Part shown: positions 1 to 12,339 of the stretch, one piece after another
Layout of the letters: every line of letters begins with the position of its first letter
How positions within the stretch are numbered: position 1 is the stretch's first letter
Source of the DNA: Hyparrhenia diplandra
Lineage: Eukaryota; Streptophyta; Magnoliopsida; Poales; Poaceae
Length of the DNA stretch: 64,000 bases
NCBI GenBank assembly: GCA_015847255.1
Contig: JADLZK010012231.1
Coordinates: 248,001-312,000, forward strand
Direction of reading: 5' to 3'
Program-made: the position numbers and the translations under genes
Notes under the pieces: model-generated
Database searches by the model: none
The model's input: only the letters and a program-made list of their open reading frames with translations
Told to the model about the DNA's origin: nothing

Positions 1-2440
1 TCATTTTTGTCCTGGCAGGTACTGTACATTGGGCCAGCTCTCCCCTGAAACTTCCTAAAATTATTTTTGCATCCACATGTTCAAGCTTCTTCTTGATTCT
101 TTGTTGAGAATGCAGATACTTTGTTGTGCTTTCTTCAAGGAGCTGAAATCAGTTGACCATCCAAGGGATCACAAAGTGATTAGTGTTCGGCTCATCAACA
201 CTTATCTAGATGAATGACGGTGTTGTACAGAAGAGTGCAGACAAATTATTTAGGCCCAACATTTTATATGAGTGCATAAGACATACACTTTGCTTGATTA
301 TTGCATTCATGGAAACACTGAACCGCTAAAGGTTAGTTCTTCGTTACTCTGCAATAATTGCATACATAGTGCATACATGTTAATATTCATGCTAATTTGG
401 AGTCTACATGTGATTTGCTTTAGCTTTAAACATGAACATGACTTCTATAGGTTAAGTTTACTCCTTTCACTAAATTTATGTTCTCAGAGGTCCTTTTGGA
501 TATCTACATAACAAAGCTACTGCCCTATTGGATTGGATATTGTGCGCTTTGTTCGGACAAATGTCATATGAGATAAATTTAACTTTGGAACCCAGTTATT
601 TTAAATGTGTTCTACATACCCGCTTCTATTAGACAAGTTACATTCACTTTTACAACCTGTCCAACATGCAAAGACTATATTTTGGAGTACGTGGTATAGA
701 GTTATCTTCATATCTACAAATAAGATGAATCCTACAAACCATTGCCCCTGGGTGAGGACATTACTTTTTTTTTTTTTTTTCTTTGCCTTCCAGTTCATGT
801 GTTTCCTGCAGTTGTGCATTCTACCGATCCTATTTAGCTTATTAACAAAGTTTATTGTCTTTGCCTACAAACTAATTTGTGGTATATTTCAGTTGTCACC
901 ACATGTCCTGAACCTCATAAGTACGCCTGACGTAAATTTGGCTCATATGCTTTGCTTATGGTCTGTGATTGAACTGGTAATTTCCCCTTCTATGCTTTAT
1001 GCAGCAGAATTTATGAATCTCAATTGACAAATAATTACTCTCCATGTTCTGGTCTTCTAATTTATTCTGCTTTTTCCCTATACACTACTGAATAGTTTTG
1101 TTTATTATTCCTTCCACTGGAATACATGCTTTGATTTGGCAATGCAAGACTCGTCATTATTTTGAGGCATCCTACTAGGCTCGCCAAAACAAATAATTCA
1201 GCTCTTTTTCTGCTGAGAAGAACAATCTGTTCTCTTAGGTACATACTTGATGTAAACATGTGTACTTTCTTTTTAATTAGAAATTAGTATTGTTACACTG
1301 TCATAATATTTGAACTGCTCTATTCATGTCCTCTTTGTACATAAATTCCTTTTCTCATATAATGTATTGCATAAATTCTTTCTTTCAGTTGAGAGTATTA
1401 CATTGGCTACGAAAGCCCTACAAGGCTGTATCAATAGAGAAGGATTTTGCATAGGATCAAGTTAGGGAACTGCAGGATCAATTGAGGATTAAGAATGAGG
1501 AGTTTAAAATGTCAGCAAAGTCGCATCAACTGCAAGCAAACTGTTATGAGAAACATATTTCTTCTCTTCAAGAGAGATGATTATATTAGTTTGGTGCTTC
1601 AACACGAACAGCAGGGAAAATATAAGTGCTTCTATTGGTACAATTATTTTGGAGAACTGTTTCGGACCCTTCTCTCCATACTTTTTATACAAGACATTTA
1701 CCTCTATATTTCACCGTATTGTGTAAAATACTACGGACAGGATGATTGTTCCCGCATTTCTTGAAGACATGTGTATCATTTATTTTTCTTTCAAAGAATT
1801 GATTTAGTTATTCTTCGTCTCGTATAATTATAAGTGGAGCTTGAACCATCCAAATGTATGCCTACCTGATTTAAAAACATCGCACCATATATGATCATAC
1901 TATTGTGATGTTCGGGATCATGTCTACGAATTTATCGTGACCTATTCTCGCAATGTTTATCTTAGAATAACGACTTTGGCCAAGACTTTCGCATGGGGGC
2001 GCAGAAATCACTAGTCTTGCAAGCATGGGCAACATGTCGTGCAAGGTGTAGCACCAAGATAGCCATTGTTGGTTGCGAAGAAGCCAATGCTTGGATATAC
2101 ACAAATAAGTATCATTGAAGATAACTATTGGCAATATTGTGATTTTTAACAGAGGACACTATACTTACAACCTTAGCATTGCAGACACTCATAAGAGGAA
2201 GTAAACATAATCGTTCTTCTCAAAAGGTAGATCTCCTATATTCTAATGTTGCATCATCTATGATTGTCGGAAGTGTGTTTTTCGACCAATAGGCACACAG
2301 TAAGAGCGTTAGGTAACAAAAAAGTTGTATCCACAACTTTAAGTAAAAGGAGTCGTCGACATTGTTGTACACCAAAATATCCTTCCCTTTGGTTTCCTTA
2401 CCGTTAGCTGTCTTGCGGTGCCATAGAGAAGAAAAAAAAA

Positions 2441-2442
<2 letters not shown>
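1..2442. other. AT-rich stretch, no gene recognised
   Basis: AT-rich DNA with scattered short open frames, the longest about 140 codons at 605-1027 on the plus strand, which contains a poly-T run and reads like non-coding sequence. Positions 130-220 could be a short exon ending in a stop, but I cannot assign it to a family. Nothing here supports a named gene. Confidence 0.5.

Positions 2443-2514
<72 letters not shown>
2443..2514. repeat. (AT)n microsatellite, 72 bp
   Basis: Uninterrupted alternating AT. It marks the left boundary of the chain of (TA)n-flanked elements that runs to 22921; the first element starts with GGTGCAC at the next base. Confidence 0.97.
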
Positions 2515-2516
<2 letters not shown>

Positions 2517-2818
2517 TGCACTTTTTTTATACACCGGGGAGTAACTACACCCATCGAGAGTATCACGGTAAACCTGCTGTCCGGCATCGTAGGATACTTA
2601 CTCCCTCCGAGAGTATATGCACAGACCTGGCTGCCGGCTTCGTAGGCCCTCGTTAGTGGATCCACGTACATATATTAGCCCCATTAACAAATATTGAATC
2701 TTTGCTTGCGTGAACCTCGGCCGCCGGCTGATTTAATAATTTGAAATATATGTCATTTGCTCAGGTATTGAGTACATATGTATACGTAACATTTTTTTTA
2801 CAACTATCTTAATCTTTA

Positions 2819-3160
2819 GGATGGAAGTATATACACATACTTTTTGAATGGAAATATATACACATATTTTTTGAATGGGAGCGCATATATATACATACTA
2901 ATTTGAGAAGAGTATATACACATACTTTTTTGAAATTGAGTGTATATATAAAGAGTATGTACATGTACGATACATTTTTTTTTACAAAGGAGTAAGTACA
3001 TACACATACTTTTTGAATGGGAGCATATATATACATACTAATTTGAGAAGAGTATATACGCATACTTTTTTTAAATGGAGTATTTGTACATACTTTTTTT
3101 CATGAAAGGAGTATGTATTCATACTTTTTTTATAAGAGTATGTGTGCATACTTCTTTTTA
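2819..3160. repeat. Imperfect GTATG..CATAC repeat array
   Basis: Roughly ten short units of the form GTATRTRYRCATAC followed by a T-run recur every 25-45 bases. Each unit is close to palindromic. The same unit type recurs inside the other family A elements (14405-14680 and 18640-19060), so it is a subterminal feature of the family rather than a chance SSR. Confidence 0.7.
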
Positions 3161-3964
3161 AAAAGGGTTACATTTTCTTACCATTAGACTTGAGTAGTCT
3201 GTTCCCTCTTTCTAAAAGAGAAATCTCTATCAATTGTACCCAGACGTAAAAAAAATCATTAAGTCATGTTAGATCCAATCTAATCTGAAGAAGTATCCAT
3301 GGATACTCTAGTCTAAAAAGTATCAGATGATACTCATCCGGAGAACAGAAGCGTGAAAGTGCAGCCGCCATTGCTCTTGTCTCGATCTGTTGTTGAACTT
3401 CTGGTACAAGTTGGCAGCTTCAGAAAAGAGTATTTGGATATACTGTGGTACGTAAAAGGATCAGAGTAGGCAATGGCCATATAATTCATAGGAGTGGGTT
3501 TGAGAACTTTCGGAGGCAAAGGACATTACCTAGTCATTGCATTTACTTCCGGATGAACTGCGTAGGGAAGAGATCGAAGCAGTACTGTGCACGTACTCAA
3601 ATTTTAAAGGGACTCTGATCTTCTCCAGGTAGTCGGCTAGTTGCACAAGATAAAAAGGGATTTGATAAAATCAAATCATCGTATCCACGGGTCTCTCATC
3701 TAATCGGACACAAGAAAAAAAAAAAATCAAGATCATAAACCGGTAACATGCAGATGCAGATTTGTACATGTGCGAGAAGCAAAGCGCCGCCAACAAAAAA
3801 AGAGAGACACCCACACGGCCTCGTGCACACGATCTACGACGGGACCTGCCGAGGGGAAGACGGCGCACGCTGCCCGCGCGAGCAGTTCGTCGGAGGCAGG
3901 CGGGCAAGAGATCTCGACTCTCTCTGGTGTGTTGGGGACGGTGCAGGCAGAACGGGTGGCCGCG

Positions 3965-4042
3965 CGCCGCTGCCGTCGACGTCGCCACGATGAGGCTCGC
4001 CGCCGCCGCTGCCGTCGACGTCGCCACGATGAGGCTCGCCGC
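3965..4042. repeat. 39-bp tandem repeat, two copies, GC-rich
   Basis: Two adjacent near-identical 39-base copies containing GTCGACGTCGCCACGATGAG lie in the GC-rich core of the first family A element. Open frames run through it on both strands, as expected for GC-rich DNA, and none is recognisable. Confidence 0.8.
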
Positions 4043-4338
4043 CGCCAGAGGGTGTGGGGAGAGCTCGCTCCAGCGGCGCGCTAGGAGATCCACAGGCGGA
4101 TCTTGGACGGACGTATGGGAGAAATACCAGCCAGCCCAGGTGTACGTACGTGACTGAATGAATTAAAATTAATAAATATATGCCGGTGACCTGATAATGA
4201 CCGTAAAGATCGGACACAAGGTTAGTTAGCGGGTTCAAGTGGATGACCCGCGCTAACAAACTGCGGTGCGCTATCCTGTCGTAGGTGCATTTAGATGAGG
4301 GAAAGAACTACACCGCGGGGTGTAGAAAAATTTACCCC

Positions 4339-4366
<28 letters not shown>
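4339..4366. repeat. (AT)n microsatellite, 28 bp
   Basis: Alternating AT between the right end of the first family A element and the large block that follows. Confidence 0.95.
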
Positions 4367-4369
<3 letters not shown>

Positions 4370-5531
4370 GCATCCGAGTGCAAGATCTGCTATGAGGTGC
4401 ACCCAGGCCGACCGACGCGCCAGGGTGCACCCGGTTGTCGCGTCCGCGCGCAACCGGTCCAACTCCCAGCCAACGCCCAACTAGCTAACCAGCCGATCTG
4501 AGTAGGCGGTCATCCCAACCACGCGCACCCCAGCCGGCTTCGGTTTCAAATTGAATCTCCACCTGGCAATCGGCGACCTGCCCCCTCCCGCAGACGGCGG
4601 CGCATCCCGCCGGCCCTACTCCTCCATGGCGCGCACCCGTTCCATGCCAGCGAGCACCCCATGCAGCATCGAAGGCTCGCAGATCGGGCCATCTGCGGCC
4701 GTAGGAGTGAAGGTCTTCCCAGGATTCCATCGATGGCGGCCGTAGGAGCTTGTAGCGGTGGCTCATCCCGGCTTCCCTCGCGTGTACGGTGCCGGAGGTC
4801 TTGGTGTCGCGCCCCACGCGCCACTGGCAGAGGCGGCCGAGCGACCTGCGGGTGCCTTGGGCGTCGCCGGCTAGCACGCGCCCGAGGGCGGAGTCGGCCC
4901 GGGCGAGGCAGGCTCGGGCGGTGCGCCCCGAGCGGACGTTCGGTGGCCGGGGTTGGAGGTCGCTGCGGCGCGTGCCTCGGGCGAGCATCGGAGGAGCGAT
5001 TTGTCGACCTGCGCGCCAGGGAAGACGGAAGCCACGCGGGGATCCTTGTGCGTGCAGTTCAGAGGCGGCCTAGGGTGGGCCCCACATGCGTTGGGAGCAG
5101 GGGCGGCGCTGCTTCCTTCGCGCACTAGGAGCGAAGGCTCGCGCGTGCACCCGGGCGGAGACCTCGGAGGTAGAGGCTCGTGCGGAGGTCCCTTGGCCAG
5201 GGCGGAGGCCTCAAGCAGTGTCCCCACGGTGGCACCTCCGGCATCCCATTCAGCTTCAGGTTTTTGCATCAATCAAGTTAATTTGCTCGGTGATTGATAT
5301 GCATAAAAAATGCTCATACGCCTGATTCCACATGTTCATAAACCTAACCTGAGAGCCTTGATGTATATATGTTCATAAAAAATGTTCATACGCCATTCAG
5401 CCTTGAACATGTTTTATATATGTTTATTTCCTTTCCAGCTAGTGCGACAGACTGAATTAGTTTGTCTGAAGTTAAACTGTATGAACGAACAGTTGATGTC
5501 TGATTGTCTGAATTTTACCTGTATCTATGCG

Positions 5532-6284
5532 ACTCTGGGGCTTTCACATGCCCTCACTATTGCTGGCTTAGTGGTAAGCACAAGAAGCCAATGGATTCTA
5601 TTCTAATACAGCACCTGCGTTTGCTGTCAGTTTTCACCAATATTAATACTTATCCATGGATTATCTTCTTCTAGCTGCAGGTTCAACCGTTGGTTGGCCT
5701 ATACAGTGATAATTGTACAGCAAGATGGGGAAGACGGAGGCCATTTATCCTGACAGGGTGTATACTCATCTGCATTGCTGTAAGAACCTCTGAACCTTAC
5801 ACTCTGTCTTTTTCTGGAAGTTGGAACTGCAATTTATAGTCACAGTTATTCCCTGTTTTTTTTTCTTTAACGTTCCTGATTAATATCTTCAGTTTATGTG
5901 TATAGGTCATTGTTGTTGGCTTTTCGTCAGACATCGGAGCTGCTCTAGGGGACACAAAGGAACATTGCAGGTAAACTGCTTTGCTCTAGGGACTACTTCT
6001 GGCATACTACTTATATCTTTACCTTTTGCTTTGTATTAGTATCATTAGCAACTGATCTGACACTTGGCGTGCAATACAGTCTCTATCATGGTCCTCGTTG
6101 GCATGCTGCAATTGTATATGTTCTGGTGTTTTGGCTACTTGACTTCTCCAACAATACTGTGGAAGTGAGTGTGTTTCTATTAATATATTCAGAATAAGTA
6201 GTTTGGAAAAGGCACTGTTGTTAATCTGTCTTTTTCCATCCAACTGTTAGGGTCCAGCGCGTGCTATTATGGCTGATTTATGTG
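5532..6284 (+). pseudogene. Sucrose transporter (SUT2/SUT4 type) gene fragment
   Basis: Five spliceable exons (about 5532-5573, 5681-5779, 5906-5970, 6080-6164, 6251-6284) encode the N-terminal third of a plant sucrose/H+ symporter of the GPH/MFS superfamily. Diagnostic residues are LGLSHALT, VQPLVGLYSDNCTARWGRRR with PFILTGC, VGFSSDIGAALGDTKEHCS, YHGPRWHAAIVYVL, WLLDFSNNT and GPARAIMADL. GT..AG borders are intact, so genomic DNA was captured, not a retrocopy. About eight residues expected between HALT and IAGLV (the SFMWLCGP stretch of family members) are missing, and nothing follows MADLCG. No start codon or C-terminal half is present, so this is a dead fragment inside a transposon-rich block. 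The family assignment is strong; assignment to the SUT2/SUT4 branch is from memory of the motifs. Confidence 0.88.
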
Positions 6285-6688
6285 GTAACTTTCTCAGCTT
6301 GTTAATTTCAGAGTTTTTTTTTAACAATTTATTGGTTACCTAGTGCTAGTATATGTTGTGACATCAGTGGAACAGCAGGGACCCCGTGCTTTACGCGCGC
6401 GAGCAAGGACGGAGCGGCAGCAGGGTGTGCGACGGCGAGTGGATGAGGGAACGAGCTCACGACCGGTGGCGAGCACAAAAGAAACGTCTCGTGAGGACTG
6501 GCAGGAGCGAGCTGGGCTTTTACGGAGGTTCAGCGGCGAGCTCCGACAGGTCTGAGACGAGCTCCTCTCTGGCAAAGGCAGCGAGGGAGCTGCAGACTGT
6601 GGCGGCGAGAAGATCCTGTGCGGCGCGTGTCCTCCTCCGGCCAAGACAGCGACAGATGCGTCAAATTGCGAGCGGTGGCGGCGGTCGT

Positions 6689-6795
6689 GACCCACGAGCG
6701 TTTGTGACTAGAGAACTTTCCCCCTCACATTCATGCACTCCGCGACCCACGAGCGTTTGTGACTAGAGAACTTTCCCCTCACATTCATGCACTCC
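6689..6795. repeat. 55-bp tandem duplication
   Basis: Two copies of a 55-base unit beginning GACCCACGAGCGTTTGTGAC and ending in CATTCATGCACTC, nearly identical, which indicates a recent duplication. Confidence 0.9.
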
Positions 6796-6899
6796 CAATA
6801 GCCTCCCTGCAGAGCATCATCAAGCGGAGGACACCCATAGTTGTAGCTGGAATTTTGTGGTTTGTATGTGAATGACTTCCTAGTGTGCTTGATATTTTA

Positions 6900-9800
6900 G
6901 GCTATCATCTTAGCTGTAACTGGCTATTTTTCTTTGTTGCAACTGGAGTATCTGATTAATTGCAATTGGTCCATTTTTTTTACTATACTAGTACCCCGTG
7001 TGTATTTTTGTGATGACATGTGTAACTAGCCTATTATCTTAGTGTTAAAAGACACGGAACTGTGAGCGCTAGTTGCCTGATAAGTGTTTTTCTGAATGCA
7101 AATACTAAAAGATACTTAATGCAGTCAAGATACTGAGAGGGTATGATAAGTGTGGACATCAACAATTTATTGCCAGCATTCTCATTTTTGTGTGTGTGTG
7201 TGTGTGTTTGTTTCCAGAAACAACAACTATGTGTTAAATTATAGGTTATGTCTATATAAATTATTTAGATTATAAGTTTTAGAAAAGATCACTAGCGAAA
7301 GCACTTCCATTGCATATAGTAATTAACCCGGTTGCAATTGACTCACATCCCAGGTTGCAATCGAAGTTATACGGCATGTTGCAAATGGTATACAATAGGT
7401 GTTGTTTTGTCCAATTTGAAAGTGTTATTTCAAATGCTTGCCCCCTCCCGTGCAAGGTTTTGGACGACACTTGTAATAGCGTTTGCTCGAGTTTAGGATT
7501 CATGGCGTTTCTTTGAGATTAGGCTTGGTTAGGGTTTCAGAGTGAGTGTCTTTTTCGAAAGCATGCCCCTCCCAAGCAAGGTTTTTGGGAGCATGCTGCA
7601 ATCATGTTATTTCATTTGTTGCAATATTGACACTCCTATGTTGCAAATGGATTTTTACAAGCGTTGTAGTCACAACTGTGTTTATCACCCTTGTTGCAAA
7701 TGGTTGTTAAACAGATTGCAATCATCTCACTTGGCGGTGTTGTAATTGGAGACACTCGTTTGTTGCAAATGATAATTTACCGTACCGTTGTGTAATCGTG
7801 GGTCATCACCATGTTACAAATGGCTATTGACCATGTTGTTAAGCATGCCCCCTCCCGTGCAAGGTTTCGGGAGACACTTTTAATGGTATTTGCCGATTTT
7901 ACGGTTCATGACATTTTGTTGAGTGTAGGGTTCATAGCGTTTGCCGAGTTTAGGGTTCATGGTGATTTTAGAGTTTAGGATTCATGGCTTTTGTTGAATT
8001 TAGGGTTTATAGCATTTGGCCGAAGTTTAGGGTTCATGGCGAATGTGTTGGTTATCCCCGTATATATTTTTTTGCTTTTGATTTTTTTATTTTCTTGCAA
8101 TTGTGTCACTTTAAGTGTGTTGCAACCTGGAGACACTCTATTGTTGCAAATAGTAATTTATCGGCCTTTTTGTGTGTTTGCAACAAGGGTCATCAACATG
8201 TTGCAATTGTGTCACTTGTCTCTGTTTTTCCATAGAAAAGAATTGCCTATTGTGAGTTGTTTCTTGTGCTAGGACAGACCCTGTTTTGTCTATTGTTTTT
8301 CATAGAAAAAAAAAAATTATCTTTTATTCCTTTGTTTGCTGTTCCGGGACAGCTCCCTATCTTGTCTCTGTTTTTTCCATAGAAAAGAATTGTCTATTAT
8401 CGTTGTTTCTTATGCTAGGGACAGACCCTTCCAAATTGGTAGAAACTAGATTGTGAATGCTTCATTATTGCAAATGGTACATTATCGCCCTTTTTTGTGT
8501 TTGCAACAGTGGTCATCAACATGTTGTGATTGTGTCATTTTGCATCGTGCAAATGGAGACAAATCCATTGTTGCAAATGGTAACTTACTAGCCGCGGAGT
8601 GTTGCAATTGTGGTCATCAACCTATAGCAATTGGCTATCAACTAGGTTGCAATTTGCATTTTTTTGTTGCAACCGGGTTTTTACAATTCTTGATTGAGAC
8701 TACGCAACAAGGAAAGATTTGTAAAATAGAAATAGAGCATGTTGCAATCGTGTTATTTCCGTTGTTGCAATTGCCGATACTCCAATGTTGCAAATGGAGT
8801 TTTTACCGGTGTTGTAGTCACAATTGTGTCATCACCCTTGTTGCAAATGGTTGTTAACCGGGTTGCAATCGTCGACTTGCAAAGTGTTACAATGAGAGAC
8901 ACTCCTTTGTCGCAAATGGTAATTTACCAGCCGCTATGTAACTATGGGTCATCACCATGTTGCAAATGATCTTGTTGGCGCATCGAGTTTAGGGCTCGTG
9001 GCGTTTGCCGAAGTTTAGGGTTCATGGCGTTTCTTCGAGATTAGGATTTGTTGATTTTCGAGGAGTTATCGAATTGTTTAGTGTTTCGGGAGAGTGTCTT
9101 TTTAAGCATGCCCCCCTCCCGTGCAAGATTTCGTTGCATGATCTCCATTTTTAGTTAGATCTTGTTAAGGATGGTACCATCTCGTTGGATGTTTAATCAC
9201 GCTTTGAGCTCATAGTTTGTAAACAATCGCTACATCCGTTTGGTGTTATGATAATTTATCGCCCTTTTGTGTGTCCGCAATAGTGGTCATCAACATGTTA
9301 CGATTGTGTCACTTGCATAGTTGCAAATGGAGACGGTCCATTGTTGCAAAATGGTAACTTACCGCCGTGGGGTTGTTACAAATTTTGTGGTCATCAATCT
9401 ATTGCAATTGGCTATCAACTAGGTTGCAATTTGTATTTTGTCTTGTCAATTGTCTTGGGTGCAATGATTTGTCAAGTCAATTGGTTGGATGACTAGTCGA
9501 CCATCGGTTTTTTGATCGCACGGTCAATTGTTTGCTTTGTTAGGGACGCACCCTCTCTTGTCTATTGTTATTCTATAAAAAAAATTATCTATTTTTCCTT
9601 GTTTGCTGTTCCAGGACAGCTCCCTATCTTGTCTATGTTTTTCCATAGTAAAGAATTGTCTATTGTGAGTTGTTTGTTGTGTTAGGACAGCACCCTCTCT
9701 TAGCTATTGTTATTCCATAAAAAAATGTCTATTTTTTCTTGTTTGTTGTTTCAGGGACAGCTCCCTATCTTGTCTCTGTTTTCCATAGAAAAGAATTGTC

Positions 9801-12290
9801 TATTGTGAGTTGTTTGTTGTGCTAGGACAGGACCCTCTCTTGTCTATTGTTATTCCATAAAAAAAAATTATCTATTTTTCCTTGTTTGCTATTCGGGACA
9901 GCTCCCTATGTTGTCTATGTTTTTCCATAGAAAAGAATTGTCTATTGTGAGTTGTTTGTTGTGTTAGGACAGCGCCCTCTATTGTCTATTGTTATTCCAT
10001 AAAAAAAATTGTCTATTTTTCCTTGTTTGCTGTTCCAGGACAGCTCCCTATCTTGTCTCTGTTTTTCCATAGAAAAGAATTGTCTATTGTGAGTTGTTTG
10101 TTGTGCTAGGACAGGACCCTCTCTTGTCTATTGTTATTCCATAAAAAAAAAATTGTCTAATTTTTCCTTCGTGCTTTTCACGGCTTAACTGGTGGCCACA
10201 CCGTTAGGGAAGCGTTTCCCTTCCTTCTCTCGAATTCACATAGCCCCACTGTCGATTGCACTTGTTTGCATGTGTATTCAACATGATATCTGTCCTTGAT
10301 TGTCCTCCCCGCCCTATGTCCAATCAGTAGAATGTGTCTACAACCTGAACACATATGCTCAACACAACAAAAATGTCCAGGGCAATGTAGGATCGGTAGC
10401 AATACAAATTGCATATACTCCTCACTAAAATTAAAAATATTTGCAATTGATACTATAACGGTTTGCAATTCAAAGCATTATACTAAAGACATAGACGCAG
10501 AGCTGTCATTGGTTCATGTCTAGTTGCAACCGGCCCGACTCGAGTCATAATTGGACTGCAGATTAGGTTACAATTGCATCATGTCTAGTTGCACTGGTTC
10601 AAATTTGTTTGAATTAGCTAGTTCCGTCAAGTTGCAATGAGTATGGTGTTATAGTTACGATTGGTCTAGTCTCGCAGCTTGCAATGGGTAGAGTACAAAT
10701 ATAGGGTGTATAAAATACACGTTGTTCACCGCCTAGATTTGCAATTAGGTTGTAACAAGTTGCATGTAGTAGCAACAAGCACTACGGTTGCATGTAACTA
10801 TGTTGTAACTAGCTAGGCTTGCAACTAGGTTGTGAAAAATATGTTCCAAGTGGTTACAACAAGCGCTAAGTATGCTATAGTCAAGTTGCAATTGTGTTGT
10901 AGTCACGATGGCAACTCATAGTACGATGAAGTTGCAATTACGCTTAAAAAAAAAAAGTTTGTCAAATATAGTCATGTTGGATCTCATTTTGTTAAGCACA
11001 TTTTTTTGAACAACTTGGTGCAAACGGATCTAAAATTGAGCTACGGTTTAGGAGATATTGCATTTTTTTTTCGATCCGAAACAAAAAGATTCCCCGCATG
11101 CGGGATGGGCGTGGAGAGAGATTAGCTAGCAGTGTCCGCCGTGGTTGTAATCGGAACATAAACAATGTTGCAAATGGTTGTAACCGGAACACAAACAGTG
11201 TTGCAAATCGAATACATTACCGGGTCGTAATTGGTGCCCGATGACCACCAAGGGAAGGAGGTGGGGAGGTGGGGGAATCACCGTGGGAATGAGGTGGGGG
11301 GTGGAGAGGCGGGCCTATTGTCAATTTGACAAAGCAGAGTGCTAGGAGGAGGTCTTCGGGCAGTTGAATGCACCCGGTGCATTTTAGAAATGGTATTTTT
11401 ACTAGCCCCTATTGTCGCAACTTTGGTCATTAACATGTTGCAAATGGTGTTTAACCAGGTTGCAATTTGGAATTTATGTTCCATTTTTTTTTTTTGCAAA
11501 TACTTGTGCGAGACTACGCAAGGAGGAATGTTTAGCAAATGGTAATTTAACCACTTCCGTTGTTTGCAACAAGAGGCACTCTTGTTGCAAATGGTAATTA
11601 TCCAAATCCCTGTTGCCGCAAAAGGGGGGGTTGTCAGTCCATTGTTGCAAATGGCCACTCCCATGTTGCAATTGGTGTATAACCAGGTTGCTCGATGGAT
11701 TATACAGAGAGGCTCAACTCAGAACACATGCTTCGTTGCAAACACAACATGTGTAATTGCTCCACCTGTTTGTTGTAACTAGATTTGTTCTACAGTTGCA
11801 ATTGTGACGTGTATGTATTGTTTTCAAGCAATACAGATCAAATTTACACCCCTGCTAATTTTTCATATTTTTTTAAAACTAACATAGTTATTTTCAAACG
11901 AACTCAACTATTTTTTTCTTCATGTTTTTCTAGGTTCCATTGGATCAATTCGAATGGTTTCTTATTGTAATTGTGCTATTATTCTTGCAAGTGGTTTTTC
12001 AATGCATAGTAATTAGCTTGTTTCTTTAGTTGTAACTAGACTACTATTCGTTGTTGCAATTGAGGGCCCGACTAATTACAAGTATTTCGGCTGTAAATAA
12101 ATTAGTACCCTAGTTGTAATTTTGTGACGACAAGTCTAACTAACCTATTATCTTATTAGTTGTAACTGATATATTTACCTAGTTTCAATTACTGAAGATC
12201 TCGGTCCATTGCAAATGCTCTAGTTGTAAGTTAAAAACTAGATTAGTGTTGGAGTTGCAATTGTGTGTATGCTCTGCTTTGCTACAAAAT
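6900..12290. repeat. TTGCAA-cored degenerate repeat field
   Basis: Several dozen copies of GTTGCAAATGG, GTTGCAATTG and variants occur over 5.4 kb. The core TTGCAA is its own reverse complement. Higher-order modules recur: CATGCCCCCTCCCGTGCAAG (7440, 7845, 9107), TTTAGGGTTCATGGCGTTT (7925-8040, 9005) and a block ending GGTCATCAACATGTTGC (8190, 8510, 9290). No coding frame is supported. The pattern resembles clustered subterminal motifs of large non-autonomous DNA transposons, such as transposase-binding sites, but I cannot name the family. Confidence 0.75.
9538..10167. repeat. About 141-bp tandem repeat, 4.5 copies
   Basis: Units starting near 9541, 9681, 9821, 9963 and 10103 each contain GGACAG..CCCTCTCTTGTCTATTG, an A-run, TTCCTTGTTTGCTGTTC, GGACAGCTCCCTATCTTGTC and CCATAGAAAAGAATTGTC. 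Two more diverged copies lie at 8222-8440. They differ by a few substitutions and by A-run length. Confidence 0.9.
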
Positions 12291-12339
12291 TTCTCCGCAA
12301 CTCCATCCTATTCTATTAGGCCTACAGGCCACCATTGAG

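Larger units (their letters stand above)
2515..4338. mobile_element. Family A (TA)n-flanked TIR element, copy 1
   Basis: This 1.8-kb block sits between (TA)n tracts. Its left end reads GGTGCACTTTTTTTATACAC followed by GTAACTACACCC. Its right end, reverse-complemented, reads GGGTAAATTTTTCTACACCC followed by GTGTAGTT. These ends match each other and those of the elements at 14310-14740 and 18429-22873. The interior has an array of GTATG..CATAC-like repeats (about 2819-3160) and a GC-rich core (about 3740-4120). I see no transposase frame, so it is probably non-autonomous. Target choice, a (TA)n tract, resembles the rice element 'micron', but identity with it is not established. Confidence 0.75.

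Noticed and set aside
2220..2671. Frames with Tyr-Ile repeats across the (AT)n tract
   Set aside because: Translation of a microsatellite; not a protein.
2819..3160. CRISPR-like spaced repeats
   Set aside because: The repeats are imperfect, irregularly spaced and in plant DNA; they are transposon subterminal repeats.
3671..5300. Several 80-167 codon frames in GC-rich DNA
   Set aside because: Competing frames on both strands with biased composition, one spanning a tandem repeat; no family resemblance.
7490..9030. TTTAGGG motifs (plant telomere unit) in phrases such as GTTTAGGGTTCATGG
   Set aside because: They are single units separated by non-telomeric text and belong to a repeated phrase of the TTGCAA field, not an interstitial telomere.
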